A DNA stretch of 64,000 nucleotides from Streptomyces sp. NBC_01264 (GTDB lineage: Bacteria > Actinomycetota > Actinomycetes > Streptomycetales > Streptomycetaceae). The stretch is taken from the NCBI RefSeq assembly GCF_026340675.1, contig NZ_JAPEOX010000001.1, positions 3,162,001 to 3,226,000 on the forward strand, in the 5' to 3' direction. Below are positions 14,238-22,575 of this stretch, piece by piece (position 1 is the first letter of the stretch; each line of letters opens with the position of its first letter). A model generated the notes under the pieces. It saw nothing but the letters and a program-made list of their open reading frames with translations. It made no database searches and had not been told where the DNA came from. The position numbers and the translations under genes were made by a program.

Positions 14238-15599
14238 TTACAGCACCGGCATCATCTTGCGTAGCTCGAAGGCCGTGACCTCGCTCCGGTACTCCTCCCA
14301 CTCCTGCTTCTTGTTGCGGAGGAAGAAGTCGAAGACGTGCTCGCCGAGGGTTTCGGCGACCAGTTCGCTCTTCTCCATCAGGGCGATGGCCTCGCCGAGG
14401 TTCTGCGGGAGGGGCTCGATGCCCATCGCGCGGCGTTCCGCGTCGGACAGGGCCCAGACGTCGTCGTCGGCGCCGGCCGGGAGCTCGTAGCCCTCCTCGA
14501 TGCCCTTGAGGCCCGCGGCCAGGAGGACGGCGTACGTCAGGTACGGGTTGGCGCCCGAGTCGATCGAGCGGACCTCCACGCGGGAGGAGCCCGTCTTGCC
14601 CGGCTTGTACATCGGGACGCGGATCAGGGCCGAACGGTTGTTGTGGCCCCAGCAGATGTACGAGGGGGCCTCGCCGCCGGAGCCGGCGGTGCGCGAGGAG
14701 CCGCCCCAGATGCGCTTGTAGGAGTTCACCCACTGGTTGGTCACGGCCGCCGTTTCGGCGGCGTGCTTGAGCAGGCCCGCGATGAAGGAGCGGCCGACCT
14801 TGGAGAGCTGGTACTCGGCGCCCGACTCGTAGAAGGCGTTGCGGTCGCCCTCGAAGAGGGACAGGTGGGTGTGCATGCCCGAACCGGGGTACTCCGAGAA
14901 GGGCTTCGGCATGAAGGTGGCCTGGACGCCCTGCTCCAGGGCGACCTGCTTCATGACCAGGCGGAAGGTCATGATGTTGTCGGCCGTCGAGAGGGCGTCG
15001 GCGTAGCGCAGGTCGATCTCCTGCTGGCCGGGGGCGCCCTCGTGGTGGCTGAACTCGACCGAGATGCCCATGGATTCGAGCATCGTGATCGCCTGGCGGC
15101 GGAAGTCCATGCCGACGTTCTGCGGGGTGTGGTCGAAGTAGCCCGAGTTGTCGGCCGGGGTGGGCCGGGTGCCGTCCAGCGGCTTGTCCTTCAGCAGGAA
15201 GAACTCGATCTCCGGGTGGGTGTAGAAGGTGAAGCCCAGGTCGGAGGTCTTGTTCAGGATGCGCTTGAGGACGTACCGCGGGTCCGCGTAGGAGGGCGAG
15301 CCGTCCGGCATCAGGATGTCGCAGAACATCCGCGCCGTTCCGGGGGCCTCCGCGCGCCACGGCAGTATCTGGAAGGTGCTCGGGTCCGGCTTGGCGATCA
15401 TGTCGGACTCGTAGACCCGCGCGAACCCCTCGATCGCCGAGCCGTCGAACCCGATGCCCTCGTCAAAGGCCTGCTCCAGCTCCGCCGGCGCGACCGCTAC
15501 GGACTTCAGGAAGCCCAGTACGTCGGTGAACCACAGGCGCACGAAGCGGATGTCGCGCTCCTCGAGCGTCCGGAGGACGAATTCCTGCTGCTTGTCCAT
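14238..15599 (-). CDS. glnA2: GlnA2-type glutamine synthetase-like enzyme (probable gamma-glutamylpolyamine synthetase)
   Basis: 453 residues with the glutamine-synthetase fold: N-terminal beta-grasp LEERDIRFVRLWFTDVLGFL, GFDGSAIEGFARV, the ATP-binding catalytic part with FMPKPFSEYPGSGMHTHLSL, and KPGKTGSSRVEVRSIDSGAN. The start ATG 15599 is chosen by homology (MDKQQEFVLRTLEERDIRFV). In S. coelicolor the equivalent protein, GlnA2 (SCO2241), has been shown to glutamylate polyamines rather than ammonia (recalled literature). Where classical GSI has the adenylylated Tyr in NLYDLP, this protein has DVWALS, so GlnE should not regulate it. The gene stands alone; 115 nt of upstream sequence separates it from a divergent gene at 15772. 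Confidence 0.9.
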   Translation of the reverse strand: MDKQQEFVLRTLEERDIRFVRLWFTDVLGFLKSVAVAPAELEQAFDEGIGFDGSAIEGFARVYESDMIAKPDPSTFQILPWRAEAPGTARMFCDILMPDGSPSYADPRYVLKRILNKTSDLGFTFYTHPEIEFFLLKDKPLDGTRPTPADNSGYFDHTPQNVGMDFRRQAITMLESMGISVEFSHHEGAPGQQEIDLRYADALSTADNIMTFRLVMKQVALEQGVQATFMPKPFSEYPGSGMHTHLSLFEGDRNAFYESGAEYQLSKVGRSFIAGLLKHAAETAAVTNQWVNSYKRIWGGSSRTAGSGGEAPSYICWGHNNRSALIRVPMYKPGKTGSSRVEVRSIDSGANPYLTYAVLLAAGLKGIEEGYELPAGADDDVWALSDAERRAMGIEPLPQNLGEAIALMEKSELVAETLGEHVFDFFLRNKKQEWEEYRSEVTAFELRKMMPVL

Positions 15600-15771
15600 G
15601 GCTTCATCCTCGCAGTTCAGGCGGCCTGTGCACCACTGCCGCGAGGGCACGGGCACAGTCGGGCCGGCCCAGTATCGCCAGCGGTGGTTTCCGCCAGATT
15701 ACGCACCCCGGAAAGCCGGTGGCACCCCCGCACTGACCTTGAGCCGGTCATGAGCATTACCATCGGCGCCC

Positions 15772-16188
15772 ATGGGGGGCCATGCGCGGGACGAGCAGGG
15801 ACGTCGGAGACGTCCGCTCCTCCGGCGCGCCGTCCTCCTGATGGCCTTCGGGGTGCTGGCCGGTACGGCGTTCCTGTGCCGGACGGCCGGGGCCGGGGCC
15901 GGGGCCGGGGATCCGGCCGCCGCGGGCCCGGGTGCGCGCGCCAGGCACGCGGCCCACGCCCCCGGCGCGCACCGCGCCGTCTGCGCGGCGCCGTACGACC
16001 GGCCGGGCTGCTCTCCTCTCTCGCACGTTCAGCCCGGACTGCTGCCCCCGGCGCCGCCCGCGGTCCTGATGGCCGGCGGGGCGCCGACCGCGCCCGCCGT
16101 GCTCCCCGGGCCCGCGCAGGGGATCCGTCCCCCTGCGGCGCTCGCGCGCGGCCCCGACCTGTACGCCCTCCAGGTGCTGCGGACCTGA
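15772..16188 (+). CDS. Small secreted or membrane-tethered hypothetical protein
   Basis: 138 residues. The N-terminus is highly basic (DEQGRRRRPLLRRA) followed by a hydrophobic stretch VLLMAFGVLAGTAFL and an Ala/Gly low-complexity region, as in a signal peptide. The mature part is Pro/Ala-rich with CAAPYDRPGCSPLSHVQPGL, two Cys nine residues apart. I do not recognise a domain. It lies directly before the DUF3105/DUF305 pair, with 88 nt spacing, and may be part of the same exported, possibly metal-related module. The start is uncertain; ATG 15841 is an alternative. Codon bias supports it being real, but it could be partly spurious. Confidence 0.6.
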   Translation: MGGHARDEQGRRRRPLLRRAVLLMAFGVLAGTAFLCRTAGAGAGAGDPAAAGPGARARHAAHAPGAHRAVCAAPYDRPGCSPLSHVQPGLLPPAPPAVLMAGGAPTAPAVLPGPAQGIRPPAALARGPDLYALQVLRT

Positions 16189-16276
16189 CCGGTCCGGTTC
16201 GACGGCGCTCAGGCAGCGCGCTCTCAAAGCAGCGCGTTCTCCCCTCCACCCCCCTCAGCACAAAGGATTCAGGGCC

Positions 16277-16930
16277 ATGGCCAGCAGGAAGTCCGAAACC
16301 AACAACTCCCGCCAGGCGCGGATAGCCGAGATGCGCCGCGCCGACCAGTCGCGCGACCGGCGCAACAAGGCCATCGCGATCACCACCTCGGCCGCCATCG
16401 TCACCGGGCTCATCGGCTTCGGCGCGTGGGTGATGATCAACCAGCAGAACGAGGAAGACGCCAAGAAGGCCCTCGCCAAGGCGCCGGTCGCGGGCGAGCA
16501 GACCTGGGACGCCAAGAAGCTCGGCCGCAATCACGTCGAGACCCCGGTGAAGTACGAGATGACCCCGCCGGTCGGCGGGGACCACAACCCCCGCTGGATG
16601 AACTGCAACGGCGATGTCTACAAGAACCCGATCCCCGAGATCAACGCCGTGCACTCGCTGGAGCACGGCGCCGTGTGGGTGACGTACAACGAGAAGGCCG
16701 CCCCGGCCGACGTGGAGAAGCTCGCGGGCACGGTGTCCAAGCGCCCGTACACGCTGATGAGCCCCGTCAAGGAGCAGTCCGGCACGATCATGCTCAGCGC
16801 GTGGGGCAAGCAGCTGACCGTGGACAAGGCCGACGACGCCCGCGTGGCGGCGTTCCTCACCAAGTACGTGCAGGGCGCGCAGACCCCCGAGCCGGGCGCG
16901 GCCTGCACGAACGGGCTGGCCGACAAGTGA
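16277..16930 (+). CDS. DUF3105 membrane-anchored protein
   Basis: 217 residues. A charged N-terminus (MASRKSETNNSRQARIAEMR) precedes one transmembrane helix (about 37-55, AITTSAAIVTGLIGFGAWVM). The outer domain has the DUF3105 signatures YEMTPPVGGDHNPRWMNCNG, VHSLEHGAVWVTYNE and LSAWGKQL. The conserved His residues (GGDH, HSLEHG) and the Cys suggest metal binding. SD aaagga lies about 10 nt before the ATG. The gene overlaps the DUF305 gene by GTGA, so both are translated together; this pair is common in Streptomyces, in copper-rich contexts. Confidence 0.9.
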   Translation: MASRKSETNNSRQARIAEMRRADQSRDRRNKAIAITTSAAIVTGLIGFGAWVMINQQNEEDAKKALAKAPVAGEQTWDAKKLGRNHVETPVKYEMTPPVGGDHNPRWMNCNGDVYKNPIPEINAVHSLEHGAVWVTYNEKAAPADVEKLAGTVSKRPYTLMSPVKEQSGTIMLSAWGKQLTVDKADDARVAAFLTKYVQGAQTPEPGAACTNGLADK

Positions 16931-17631
16931 CCCGTACGGCCGGCAAGGGCTCCGTGGCCCGTACGTACTGGGCCGCGGGCTCGGCCGTCGGCCTGGCGCT
17001 GCTCTTCGCGGTGGGGGCCACGGTCGCCACCGCGGGGGGAGCCGATTCCGCTCCCGAGGCCTCCCGTACGCCGGGGCTCTACTCCGCCGACGCGGGCTTC
17101 GCCCGGGACATGGCGGTCCACCACCAGCAGGCGGTGGAGATGTCCTTCATCGTGCGCGACCGTACGAAGGACGAGCCGGTGCGCACCCTCGCCTACGACA
17201 TCGCCAACACCCAGGCCAACCAGCGCGGCATGCTGCTGGGCTGGCTGGACATGTGGGGCCTGCCGAAGGTCGTGGCCGACGAGCCGCCGATGTCCTGGAT
17301 GGGCACCGACGGCGCGGAGCACGGCATGGCCGGCCACGATATGGCCGGGGCCGTCACCAAGCCCGGCGCGCTGATGCCCGGCATGGCCACCAAGGAGGAC
17401 CTCGCGCAGCTCGGCTCCGCCGAGGGCCGGGACGCCGAGGTGCTCTACCTGCGCCTGATGACCGACCATCACAAGGGCGGCGTCGTGATGGCCCAGGGGT
17501 GTGCCACCCAGTGCGAGAACCCGGCCGAGCGGGCACTGGCCCAGGGCATGGTCGAGGCCCAGCAGTCGGAGCTCCAGCTGATGGCCGACATGCTGAAACA
17601 GCGCGGAGCGGAGCCCCCGGCGACAGGGTGA
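16927..17631 (+). CDS. DUF305 secreted metal-binding protein
   Basis: 234 residues from GTG 16927, which overlaps the DUF3105 stop. An N-terminal signal or anchor (SVARTYWAAGSAVGLALLFA) is followed by a ferritin-like DUF305 domain with two HH motifs: MAVHHQQAVEMSFIVRD and MTDHHKGGVVMAQGCATQCE. A Met/His-rich stretch (GTDGAEHGMAGHDMAGAVTK) lies between them. His/Met richness and the family's link to copper handling suggest copper binding outside the membrane. The frame is open far upstream (to 16426), but that part is antisense-frame noise over DUF3105. Confidence 0.9.
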   Translation: MTRTAGKGSVARTYWAAGSAVGLALLFAVGATVATAGGADSAPEASRTPGLYSADAGFARDMAVHHQQAVEMSFIVRDRTKDEPVRTLAYDIANTQANQRGMLLGWLDMWGLPKVVADEPPMSWMGTDGAEHGMAGHDMAGAVTKPGALMPGMATKEDLAQLGSAEGRDAEVLYLRLMTDHHKGGVVMAQGCATQCENPAERALAQGMVEAQQSELQLMADMLKQRGAEPPATG

Positions 17632-17650
17632 CCCGGCGGGGCTGGGAAAT

Positions 17651-17790
17651 CCAGCCCCGCCGGCGTTTGAGGCGCGGGGTCCGGGGCGGAGCCCCAGGGG
17701 GGTCCGGGGCGGAGCCCCAGGGGGGTCCGGGGCGGAGCCCCAGGGGGGTCCGGGGCGGAGCCCCAGGGGGGTCCGGGGCGGAGCCCCGGG
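17651..17790. repeat. Streptomyces intergenic repeat with five tandem 23-bp hairpin units
   Basis: A unit ggggtccggggcggagccccagg repeats with exact 23-bp period at 17676-17698, 17699-17721, 17722-17744, 17745-17767 and 17768-17790 (the last copy has one A-to-G change). Each unit folds as GGGGC-gga-GCCCC. The array is preceded by ccagccccgccggcgtttga (17651-17670), the start of a common Streptomyces intergenic element; a single inverted copy occurs at about 41864-41905. The remainder of the 285-nt gap before the CBS gene shows nothing else clear. It may act as a serial terminator after the DUF305 gene. Confidence 0.85.
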
Positions 17791-17916
17791 CCTCACCCGT
17801 ACGGCCCACCCTCACCCGTCTGGAGTCGCGGGACCCGAACGGCCGAACGAGGATGAGGACGCCGAGGCGGGCGCACCCGCGCCCGGCCGCTACGGCGTGC
17901 TCAGGAGGTTGACGCG

Positions 17917-18354
17917 ATGACCACCGCCGGCGAGATCATGCACCCCGGGGCCCAGTGGATCCCCGCCACCGAAACCCTGGACCGGGCCGCTCAGCTGATG
18001 AGCCGGCTCAATGTGGGTGCGCTGCCCATCAGCGACTCCAACGAACGTCTCTGCGGCATCCTGACCGACCGTGACATCGTCGTCGGCTGTGTGGCCAAGG
18101 GCCACGACCCGTCGAAGATCACGGCCGGCGACATGGCCCAGGGCACCCCGCGCTGGATCGACGCGGGCGCCGACGTCTCCGAGGTGCTGGAGGAGATGCA
18201 GAGCCACCAGATCCGCCGGCTCCCGGTCATCGACAACAAGCGCCTGGTCGGGATGATCAGCGAGGCCGATCTGGCCAAGCACCTGTCGGAGGAGCAGATA
18301 GCCGGCTGGGCGGAGAAGGTCTACGCCGGAGCCAGGCCGAAGAAGACGGCCTAG
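17917..18354 (+). CDS. CBS-domain protein
   Basis: 145 residues consisting of two CBS domains: GEIMHPGAQWIPATETLDRA with LPISDSNERLCGILTDRDIV, and WIDAGADVSEVLEEMQSHQI with LPVIDNKRLVGMISEADLAK. Paired CBS domains bind adenine nucleotides and usually regulate a partner. No catalytic domain is attached. SD AGGAGG lies 10-15 nt before ATG 17917. Its TAG stop shares two bases with the TAG of the convergent hydrolase gene (CTAG at 18351-18354), so there is no room for a terminator between them. Confidence 0.92.
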   Translation: MTTAGEIMHPGAQWIPATETLDRAAQLMSRLNVGALPISDSNERLCGILTDRDIVVGCVAKGHDPSKITAGDMAQGTPRWIDAGADVSEVLEEMQSHQIRRLPVIDNKRLVGMISEADLAKHLSEEQIAGWAEKVYAGARPKKTA

Positions 18355-19232
18355 GCCTCCGCATCCAGGACCGCCCGCGCCACTTGGTGCGGGCGGTCCA
18401 GCATGACCAGGTGTCCGGCCGGCTCCGCGACCACGAACCGGGCGCCCAGCGCGTCGGCCAGCGCTGCCTGGCGGCCCAGCCAGCCCAGGTCCGGGCGGCG
18501 CGCGCCGGAGTCGTGGCCGGCCAGGACGGTGACGGGCGCGGTCAGCGGCAGCTCCGCGCGCAGCGCCAGTACCTCGGCGGCCGTGTCGGGGTAGCGGGAG
18601 TTCTCCAGCAGGGCTCCGCGCCAGACCCGGCCGGTCCGGTAGCAGCGGCGTACGAGCTCCCGCGGGGCCGGGTCCGCGCCGCCCGCGCGTGCTGCCCGTA
18701 CGGCGGCCCGCCGGGCCGGGGGGCCCAGCACGGCCGGCAGCCCGACGGCGGTCACGGCCCGGCCGAGCAGCCGGGCGGCGCCGGTGCGCACCCCTGCGGG
18801 CAGGGCCGTACGGGGCGGCCGCTCTTCCACGCTGCTGTCGACCAGCACCAGGGCGGCGGTGCGCCCGGGGTACAGCCGGGCGAAGGCCTCGGTGTGGAAC
18901 CCGGCGAGGGAGTGCCCGGCCACGGTGACCCGCTCGGCGCCCAGACCCAGCGCGTCCAGCAGCCCGGCGATCCGGTGCGCCTCCCCGGCGGCGCTCGGCG
19001 GCCTCACGGCGGGCCCGCTGAGCCCGTGCCCGGGCCGGTCGAAGCGGACGACGGTACGGCCCGCGGCGACGAGCAGCTCCGCCACGGAGTCCCAGTCGAA
19101 CCAGGCCATGGCGAGCCCGGCGCTGAGGACGACCGGCGGTCCGCAGCCCTCCACGAGGACGTGCAGCGGCGCCCCGTCGGCGCGGAGGCGTACGAACCTC
19201 CCGGGGGCGGGCGAGGCCTGGCGTCCGCTCAC
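18351..19232 (-). CDS. Alpha/beta hydrolase
   Basis: 293 residues, GTG start at 19232 overlapping the stop of the upstream DUF998 gene (GTGA). The fold is clear: GPPVVLSAGLAMAWFDWDSV, RFDRPGHGLSGPA, the nucleophile elbow GHSLAG (Ser), the acid in VTVLAGHD and the catalytic His in AEPAGHLVMLDRP. Substrate unknown. A longer frame upstream to 19850 is an artefact of high GC. Transcribed with the DUF998 gene as a two-gene operon and convergent with the CBS gene. Confidence 0.88.
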   Translation of the reverse strand: MSGRQASPAPGRFVRLRADGAPLHVLVEGCGPPVVLSAGLAMAWFDWDSVAELLVAAGRTVVRFDRPGHGLSGPAVRPPSAAGEAHRIAGLLDALGLGAERVTVAGHSLAGFHTEAFARLYPGRTAALVLVDSSVEERPPRTALPAGVRTGAARLLGRAVTAVGLPAVLGPPARRAAVRAARAGGADPAPRELVRRCYRTGRVWRGALLENSRYPDTAAEVLALRAELPLTAPVTVLAGHDSGARRPDLGWLGRQAALADALGARFVVAEPAGHLVMLDRPHQVARAVLDAEA

Positions 19233-20035
19233 GTACGGCGTTCGCGGTGGACGGAGTGGGCGAGCAGGCCCAGCCAGACGGCCACGAACAGCACCTGGAG
19301 CCGCTGCCCGGCGCCGAGCGCCCAGGTGCCGTGCCCGGCGGTGAACAGGGCGATGGAGACCAGGGTCCAGACGGTGGCGAGCAGTTCGAGTACGACGAGT
19401 ACGGGCCCGAAGCGCGCGAGCGGGGCGAGGATGCCGTAGCGGCGGGCCGCGAGCGTCAGGGCCACGATGCCGACGAGCGCACCCGTCATGGCGAGGCTGC
19501 TGCTGACGGCGTGCGCCTGATGCGTGGCGGGGACCAGCCCGGCGGTCTCCCGCGCCGCGCATTCGGGGTCCACGGTGGGCGTGCAGCTCAGCGGCAGCCA
19601 GGCGTCGGCCGCGGTGGCGGCGCCGAAGAGGGTGATCCCGGACCAGCCGGCGACGGACCACAGGCGGCGGGGTTCCACGCGCCGGGCGAGGCGAAGCAGG
19701 GCCAGGAGGCCGCCGAGGAGGACGAGGAGGCCGGCGGTGAAGTCGGTGGCCCGGAACAGGCCGCCGAGCGGCTGGCCCTGGGCCGCGAGCTCGCTGACGT
19801 AGGTCTCGATGGGGTTGAGGCCCGTGGAGAGGACGACTTCGAGGACCCACGCGGTGTAGGCGGCGGCGCCGAGCCCGATGAGGAGGGCCACGGCGCGGGC
19901 GCCGGTCCGGGGCGTGAAGGAGGGACCCGGCGCGGCGGAGGAGCTGTTCACGGACCTCCGGGACTTCACGGGCTTCAGGTGCTTGAGCGGATTCAGCGAC
20001 TTCAGCGGACTCACCGGCGGGTCTTTTGTGGACAT
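19229..20035 (-). CDS. DUF998 multi-pass membrane protein
   Basis: 268 residues with six predicted membrane segments typical of DUF998; conserved parts are LNPIETYVSELAAQGQPLGG and the DAWLPLSCTPTVDPECAARE loop. The N-terminus is unusual: PLKSLNPLKHLKPVKSRRS, a short repeated Pro-Leu-Lys pattern before the first helix. ATG 20035 is chosen as the first plausible start; the frame runs to 20734 but over the divergent DUF6153 gene. Coupled to the hydrolase downstream. Function unknown. The gap of 72 nt to the divergent gene must hold both promoters. Confidence 0.85.
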   Translation of the reverse strand: MSTKDPPVSPLKSLNPLKHLKPVKSRRSVNSSSAAPGPSFTPRTGARAVALLIGLGAAAYTAWVLEVVLSTGLNPIETYVSELAAQGQPLGGLFRATDFTAGLLVLLGGLLALLRLARRVEPRRLWSVAGWSGITLFGAATAADAWLPLSCTPTVDPECAARETAGLVPATHQAHAVSSSLAMTGALVGIVALTLAARRYGILAPLARFGPVLVVLELLATVWTLVSIALFTAGHGTWALGAGQRLQVLFVAVWLGLLAHSVHRERRT

Positions 20036-20107
20036 AGTGTGACTAATCCTAAACGCGGCCGGTCCCGGTCCGACGATCGGATACCCACCCCGGGTAGGGT
20101 TCCGCCC

Positions 20108-20665
20108 ATGACCCGCCCAGCTCCGCGCACTCGGCGAGCAGCAGTCCGGTGGCCCCGGCTGCTGCTCTTCGCCGCGCTGCTGCTGGGCATCGCGGGCATG
20201 CACACGCTGGGCCATCCGACACCGGCCCACGCCATGGATGACGTGCCGTCGCTCCGTTTCGTTCCCCCGGCCGGCCATACGCCGTCCGGGTCGGCGCACG
20301 GCGGCCGACCGGACACCGCCCCAGACCTGACGGCCTCGATGGCCTCGATGGCCTCGATGGCCTCGATGGCCTCGGCAGAGTCGCCGGCCCGGTCCCACTC
20401 GGCAGCCCCTGCCGCCACCACCCCGGCCTCCGCCGCCGTCACCACCTTCGGGGCCCCGAGCCCGCGGCACACCGGCATGGACCCCATGTCCGTGTGTCTC
20501 GCCGTGCTCGGCGCCCTCACCCTGCTGGTCCTCGGAGCCGGACTGGCCGGCCCGCGCCGTGCCGCGCCGCTCGGGGGTGCGGCACGCGCGCCGGGCCGGT
20601 CCGGCGGTCCCGACCCGCCACCACCCCGCGAACTCCTCGACCTGCTGACGGTGCTGCGCGTATAG
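20108..20665 (+). CDS. DUF6153-type small membrane protein
   Basis: 185 residues: signal/anchor helix LLLFAALLLGIAGMHTLGH, a His/Pro/Ala-rich middle, a second hydrophobic helix near SVCLAVLGALTLLVLGAGLA and a Pro-rich tail. The pattern of helix, GMHTLGHP and the C-terminal DPMSVCLAVL is that of DUF6153, usually beside copper genes. A 9-bp tandem repeat (gcctcgatg-type, about 20331-20370) encodes SMASMASMASMASA, likely slippage-prone. The next gene is a multicopper oxidase, 90 nt downstream, which supports a copper role. Confidence 0.75.
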   Translation: MTRPAPRTRRAAVRWPRLLLFAALLLGIAGMHTLGHPTPAHAMDDVPSLRFVPPAGHTPSGSAHGGRPDTAPDLTASMASMASMASMASAESPARSHSAAPAATTPASAAVTTFGAPSPRHTGMDPMSVCLAVLGALTLLVLGAGLAGPRRAAPLGGAARAPGRSGGPDPPPPRELLDLLTVLRV

Positions 20666-20755
20666 GCCGGGCTCCGTCGTCGCCCCCGCATGCCTCCGGG
20701 GCGGCGGCAGACGGTGCCCACCTGCCCGCCTCACACCATCACGAGGTGTTCCGCC

Positions 20756-22399
20756 ATGCGCTCCTCTTCCCCGCGCACGTCACTTTCCGCTTCCTCCCCC
20801 TCCCGCCGCGCCGTCCTCGGCGCCGGCGCCGCCCTCGCCGGCTCCGGGCTGCTCGCCGCCTGTTCGGGCTCCGGCATGGCCGACAGGGACCACGGCTCCG
20901 GTTCCACGGGCGAGGGGTCCTCGCCCGCCCCCGGCGGCTACGTGGACCCGGCCGGCGCCGAGGTGCGGGCCGCCGAGACCGCCCGCAAGGCCACCGGCCC
21001 GCGCACCGAGGTCCGGCTGACGGCCACCGCCACCCCGCTCGACCTCGGCGCCGGCCGCACCGTCCGCTCCTGGGCGTACGGGGACCAGCTCCCGGGCCGG
21101 GAGGTACGGGTCACCGCGGGCGGCACCCTCGCCCTGACCCTGGCCAACCACCTCCCCGAAGCCACCTCCCTGCACTGGCACGGCCTGGCCCTGCGCAACG
21201 ACATGGACGGGGTACCGGGGCTGACCCAGCGGGACATCGCGCCGGGCGGCTCCTTCGCGTACGAGTTCGCCGTCCCGCACCCCGGGACGTACTGGTTCCA
21301 CCCGCACTCCGGGGTCCAGCAGGACCGCGGCCTGTACGCGCCACTGATCGTCGAGGACCCCAAGGAGCCCCTCTCCTACGACAAGGAGTGGGTGGTCGTG
21401 CTCGACGACTGGCTCGACGGGGTCGACGGCTCCACCCCCGACGCCGTGCTCGGCGAGCTCCGCAAGGGCATGGACCCGAGCTCGGGCGGCGGCGGCCACT
21501 CGGGCCACGGCTCCGGCTCCGGCTCCATGGGCACGCCCGCGCCCGCCGCGAGCGGCGGCCCGTCCCGGGTCCTCATGGGCGGGGTCAGCGAGGTCCTCGG
21601 CAAGGACCCGGGCGACGTCGCGTACCCCCACTACCTGGTCAACGGCCGCACCCCCGAGGACCCCTCGGTCTTCACCGCCCGCCCCGGCGACCGGATCCGG
21701 CTCCGGATCGTCAACGCGGGCGGGGACACCGCCTTCCGGATCGCCCTGGGCGGCCACGAGTTCACGGTCACCCACACCGACGGCTTCCCCGTCGAGCACG
21801 CGGCCGCGCGCTCGCTGCTGCTGGGCATGGGCGAGCGCTACGACGTCCTGGTGACGGCGGGCGACGGGGTGTTCCCGCTGACCGCGCTCGCCGAGGGCAA
21901 GGGTGACGCGGCGTCGGCGCTCGCGGTGCTGCGCACCGGTTCGGGGGCGGCGCCGACCGCCGCGACCCGGCCCGCCGAGCTGTCCGGGCGGCCGCTGACG
22001 GCGGACACCCTGAAGGCCGCCGAGCCGGTGGCCCTGGCCGCGCGCGCACCGGACCGTACGGTGCGGATCAAGCTGACCGGCGGGATGGCGAAGTACGACT
22101 GGGCCTTCGACGGCAAGCCGTACGCTCCCGACCAGCGGCACCCGGTGAAGGCGGGGGAACGCGTCCGGCTGGAGTTCGACAATTCCACAACGATGTGGCA
22201 TCCGCTCCACCTGCACGGGCACACCTTCGCCCTCGGCGGCCGGCCCGGCGGGGCCCGCAAGGACACGGCGGTGGTCCTGCCCAACGGGAGGCTGACGGTG
22301 GACTTCGACGCCGACAACCCCGGGTTGTGGATGGTGCATTGCCACAACGTCTACCACTCGGAGGCCGGGATGATGACAGTGATCGGCTACCAGCGCTAG
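20756..22399 (+). CDS. Multicopper oxidase, Tat-exported lipoprotein
   Basis: 547 residues. SPSRRAVLGAGAALAGSGLL followed by AACSG combines a twin-arginine motif with a lipobox, so the enzyme is probably anchored outside the membrane. Copper ligands: HWHGLA, WFHPHSG, HPLHLHGHTF and HCHNVYHSEAGM, covering the type 1 and type 2/3 sites. A His/Met/Gly-rich insertion (GGGGHSGHGSGSGSMGT) around residue 250 may bind extra copper. Such enzymes oxidise Cu(I) or phenolics with oxygen. ATG 20756 has gaggtg (about 20743-20748) as SD; an in-frame ATG at 20690 would add 22 residues and break the signal. Follows the DUF6153 gene. Confidence 0.92.
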   Translation: MRSSSPRTSLSASSPSRRAVLGAGAALAGSGLLAACSGSGMADRDHGSGSTGEGSSPAPGGYVDPAGAEVRAAETARKATGPRTEVRLTATATPLDLGAGRTVRSWAYGDQLPGREVRVTAGGTLALTLANHLPEATSLHWHGLALRNDMDGVPGLTQRDIAPGGSFAYEFAVPHPGTYWFHPHSGVQQDRGLYAPLIVEDPKEPLSYDKEWVVVLDDWLDGVDGSTPDAVLGELRKGMDPSSGGGGHSGHGSGSGSMGTPAPAASGGPSRVLMGGVSEVLGKDPGDVAYPHYLVNGRTPEDPSVFTARPGDRIRLRIVNAGGDTAFRIALGGHEFTVTHTDGFPVEHAAARSLLLGMGERYDVLVTAGDGVFPLTALAEGKGDAASALAVLRTGSGAAPTAATRPAELSGRPLTADTLKAAEPVALAARAPDRTVRIKLTGGMAKYDWAFDGKPYAPDQRHPVKAGERVRLEFDNSTTMWHPLHLHGHTFALGGRPGGARKDTAVVLPNGRLTVDFDADNPGLWMVHCHNVYHSEAGMMTVIGYQR

Positions 22400-22427
22400 G
22401 CCGTCCTCTCCGGATCCCGTACCGCAG

Positions 22428-22467
22428 CCGGGCCGCCGGCGCGCCGTCGCGCGCGCCGGCGGCCCGG
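22428..22467. terminator. Terminator after multicopper oxidase gene
   Basis: A perfect 17-bp inverted repeat, 22428-22444 against 22451-22467, with a 6-nt loop (cgtcgc), lies 29 nt after the stop codon. Confidence 0.8.
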
Positions 22468-22575
22468 CCGGGAGGGGTCCCAGGGGGCCGAAATGCCCGG
22501 CAGGGAGCTCGGATTCCATGACAGGCTGGTGATCGTCACGCGCCGAATTTGCGATCCGAAGGACTTCCCACCGGT

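Noticed and set aside
17676..17790. CRISPR-like array
   Set aside because: Repeats are directly adjacent with no spacers and each is a GC hairpin; no cas genes are present.
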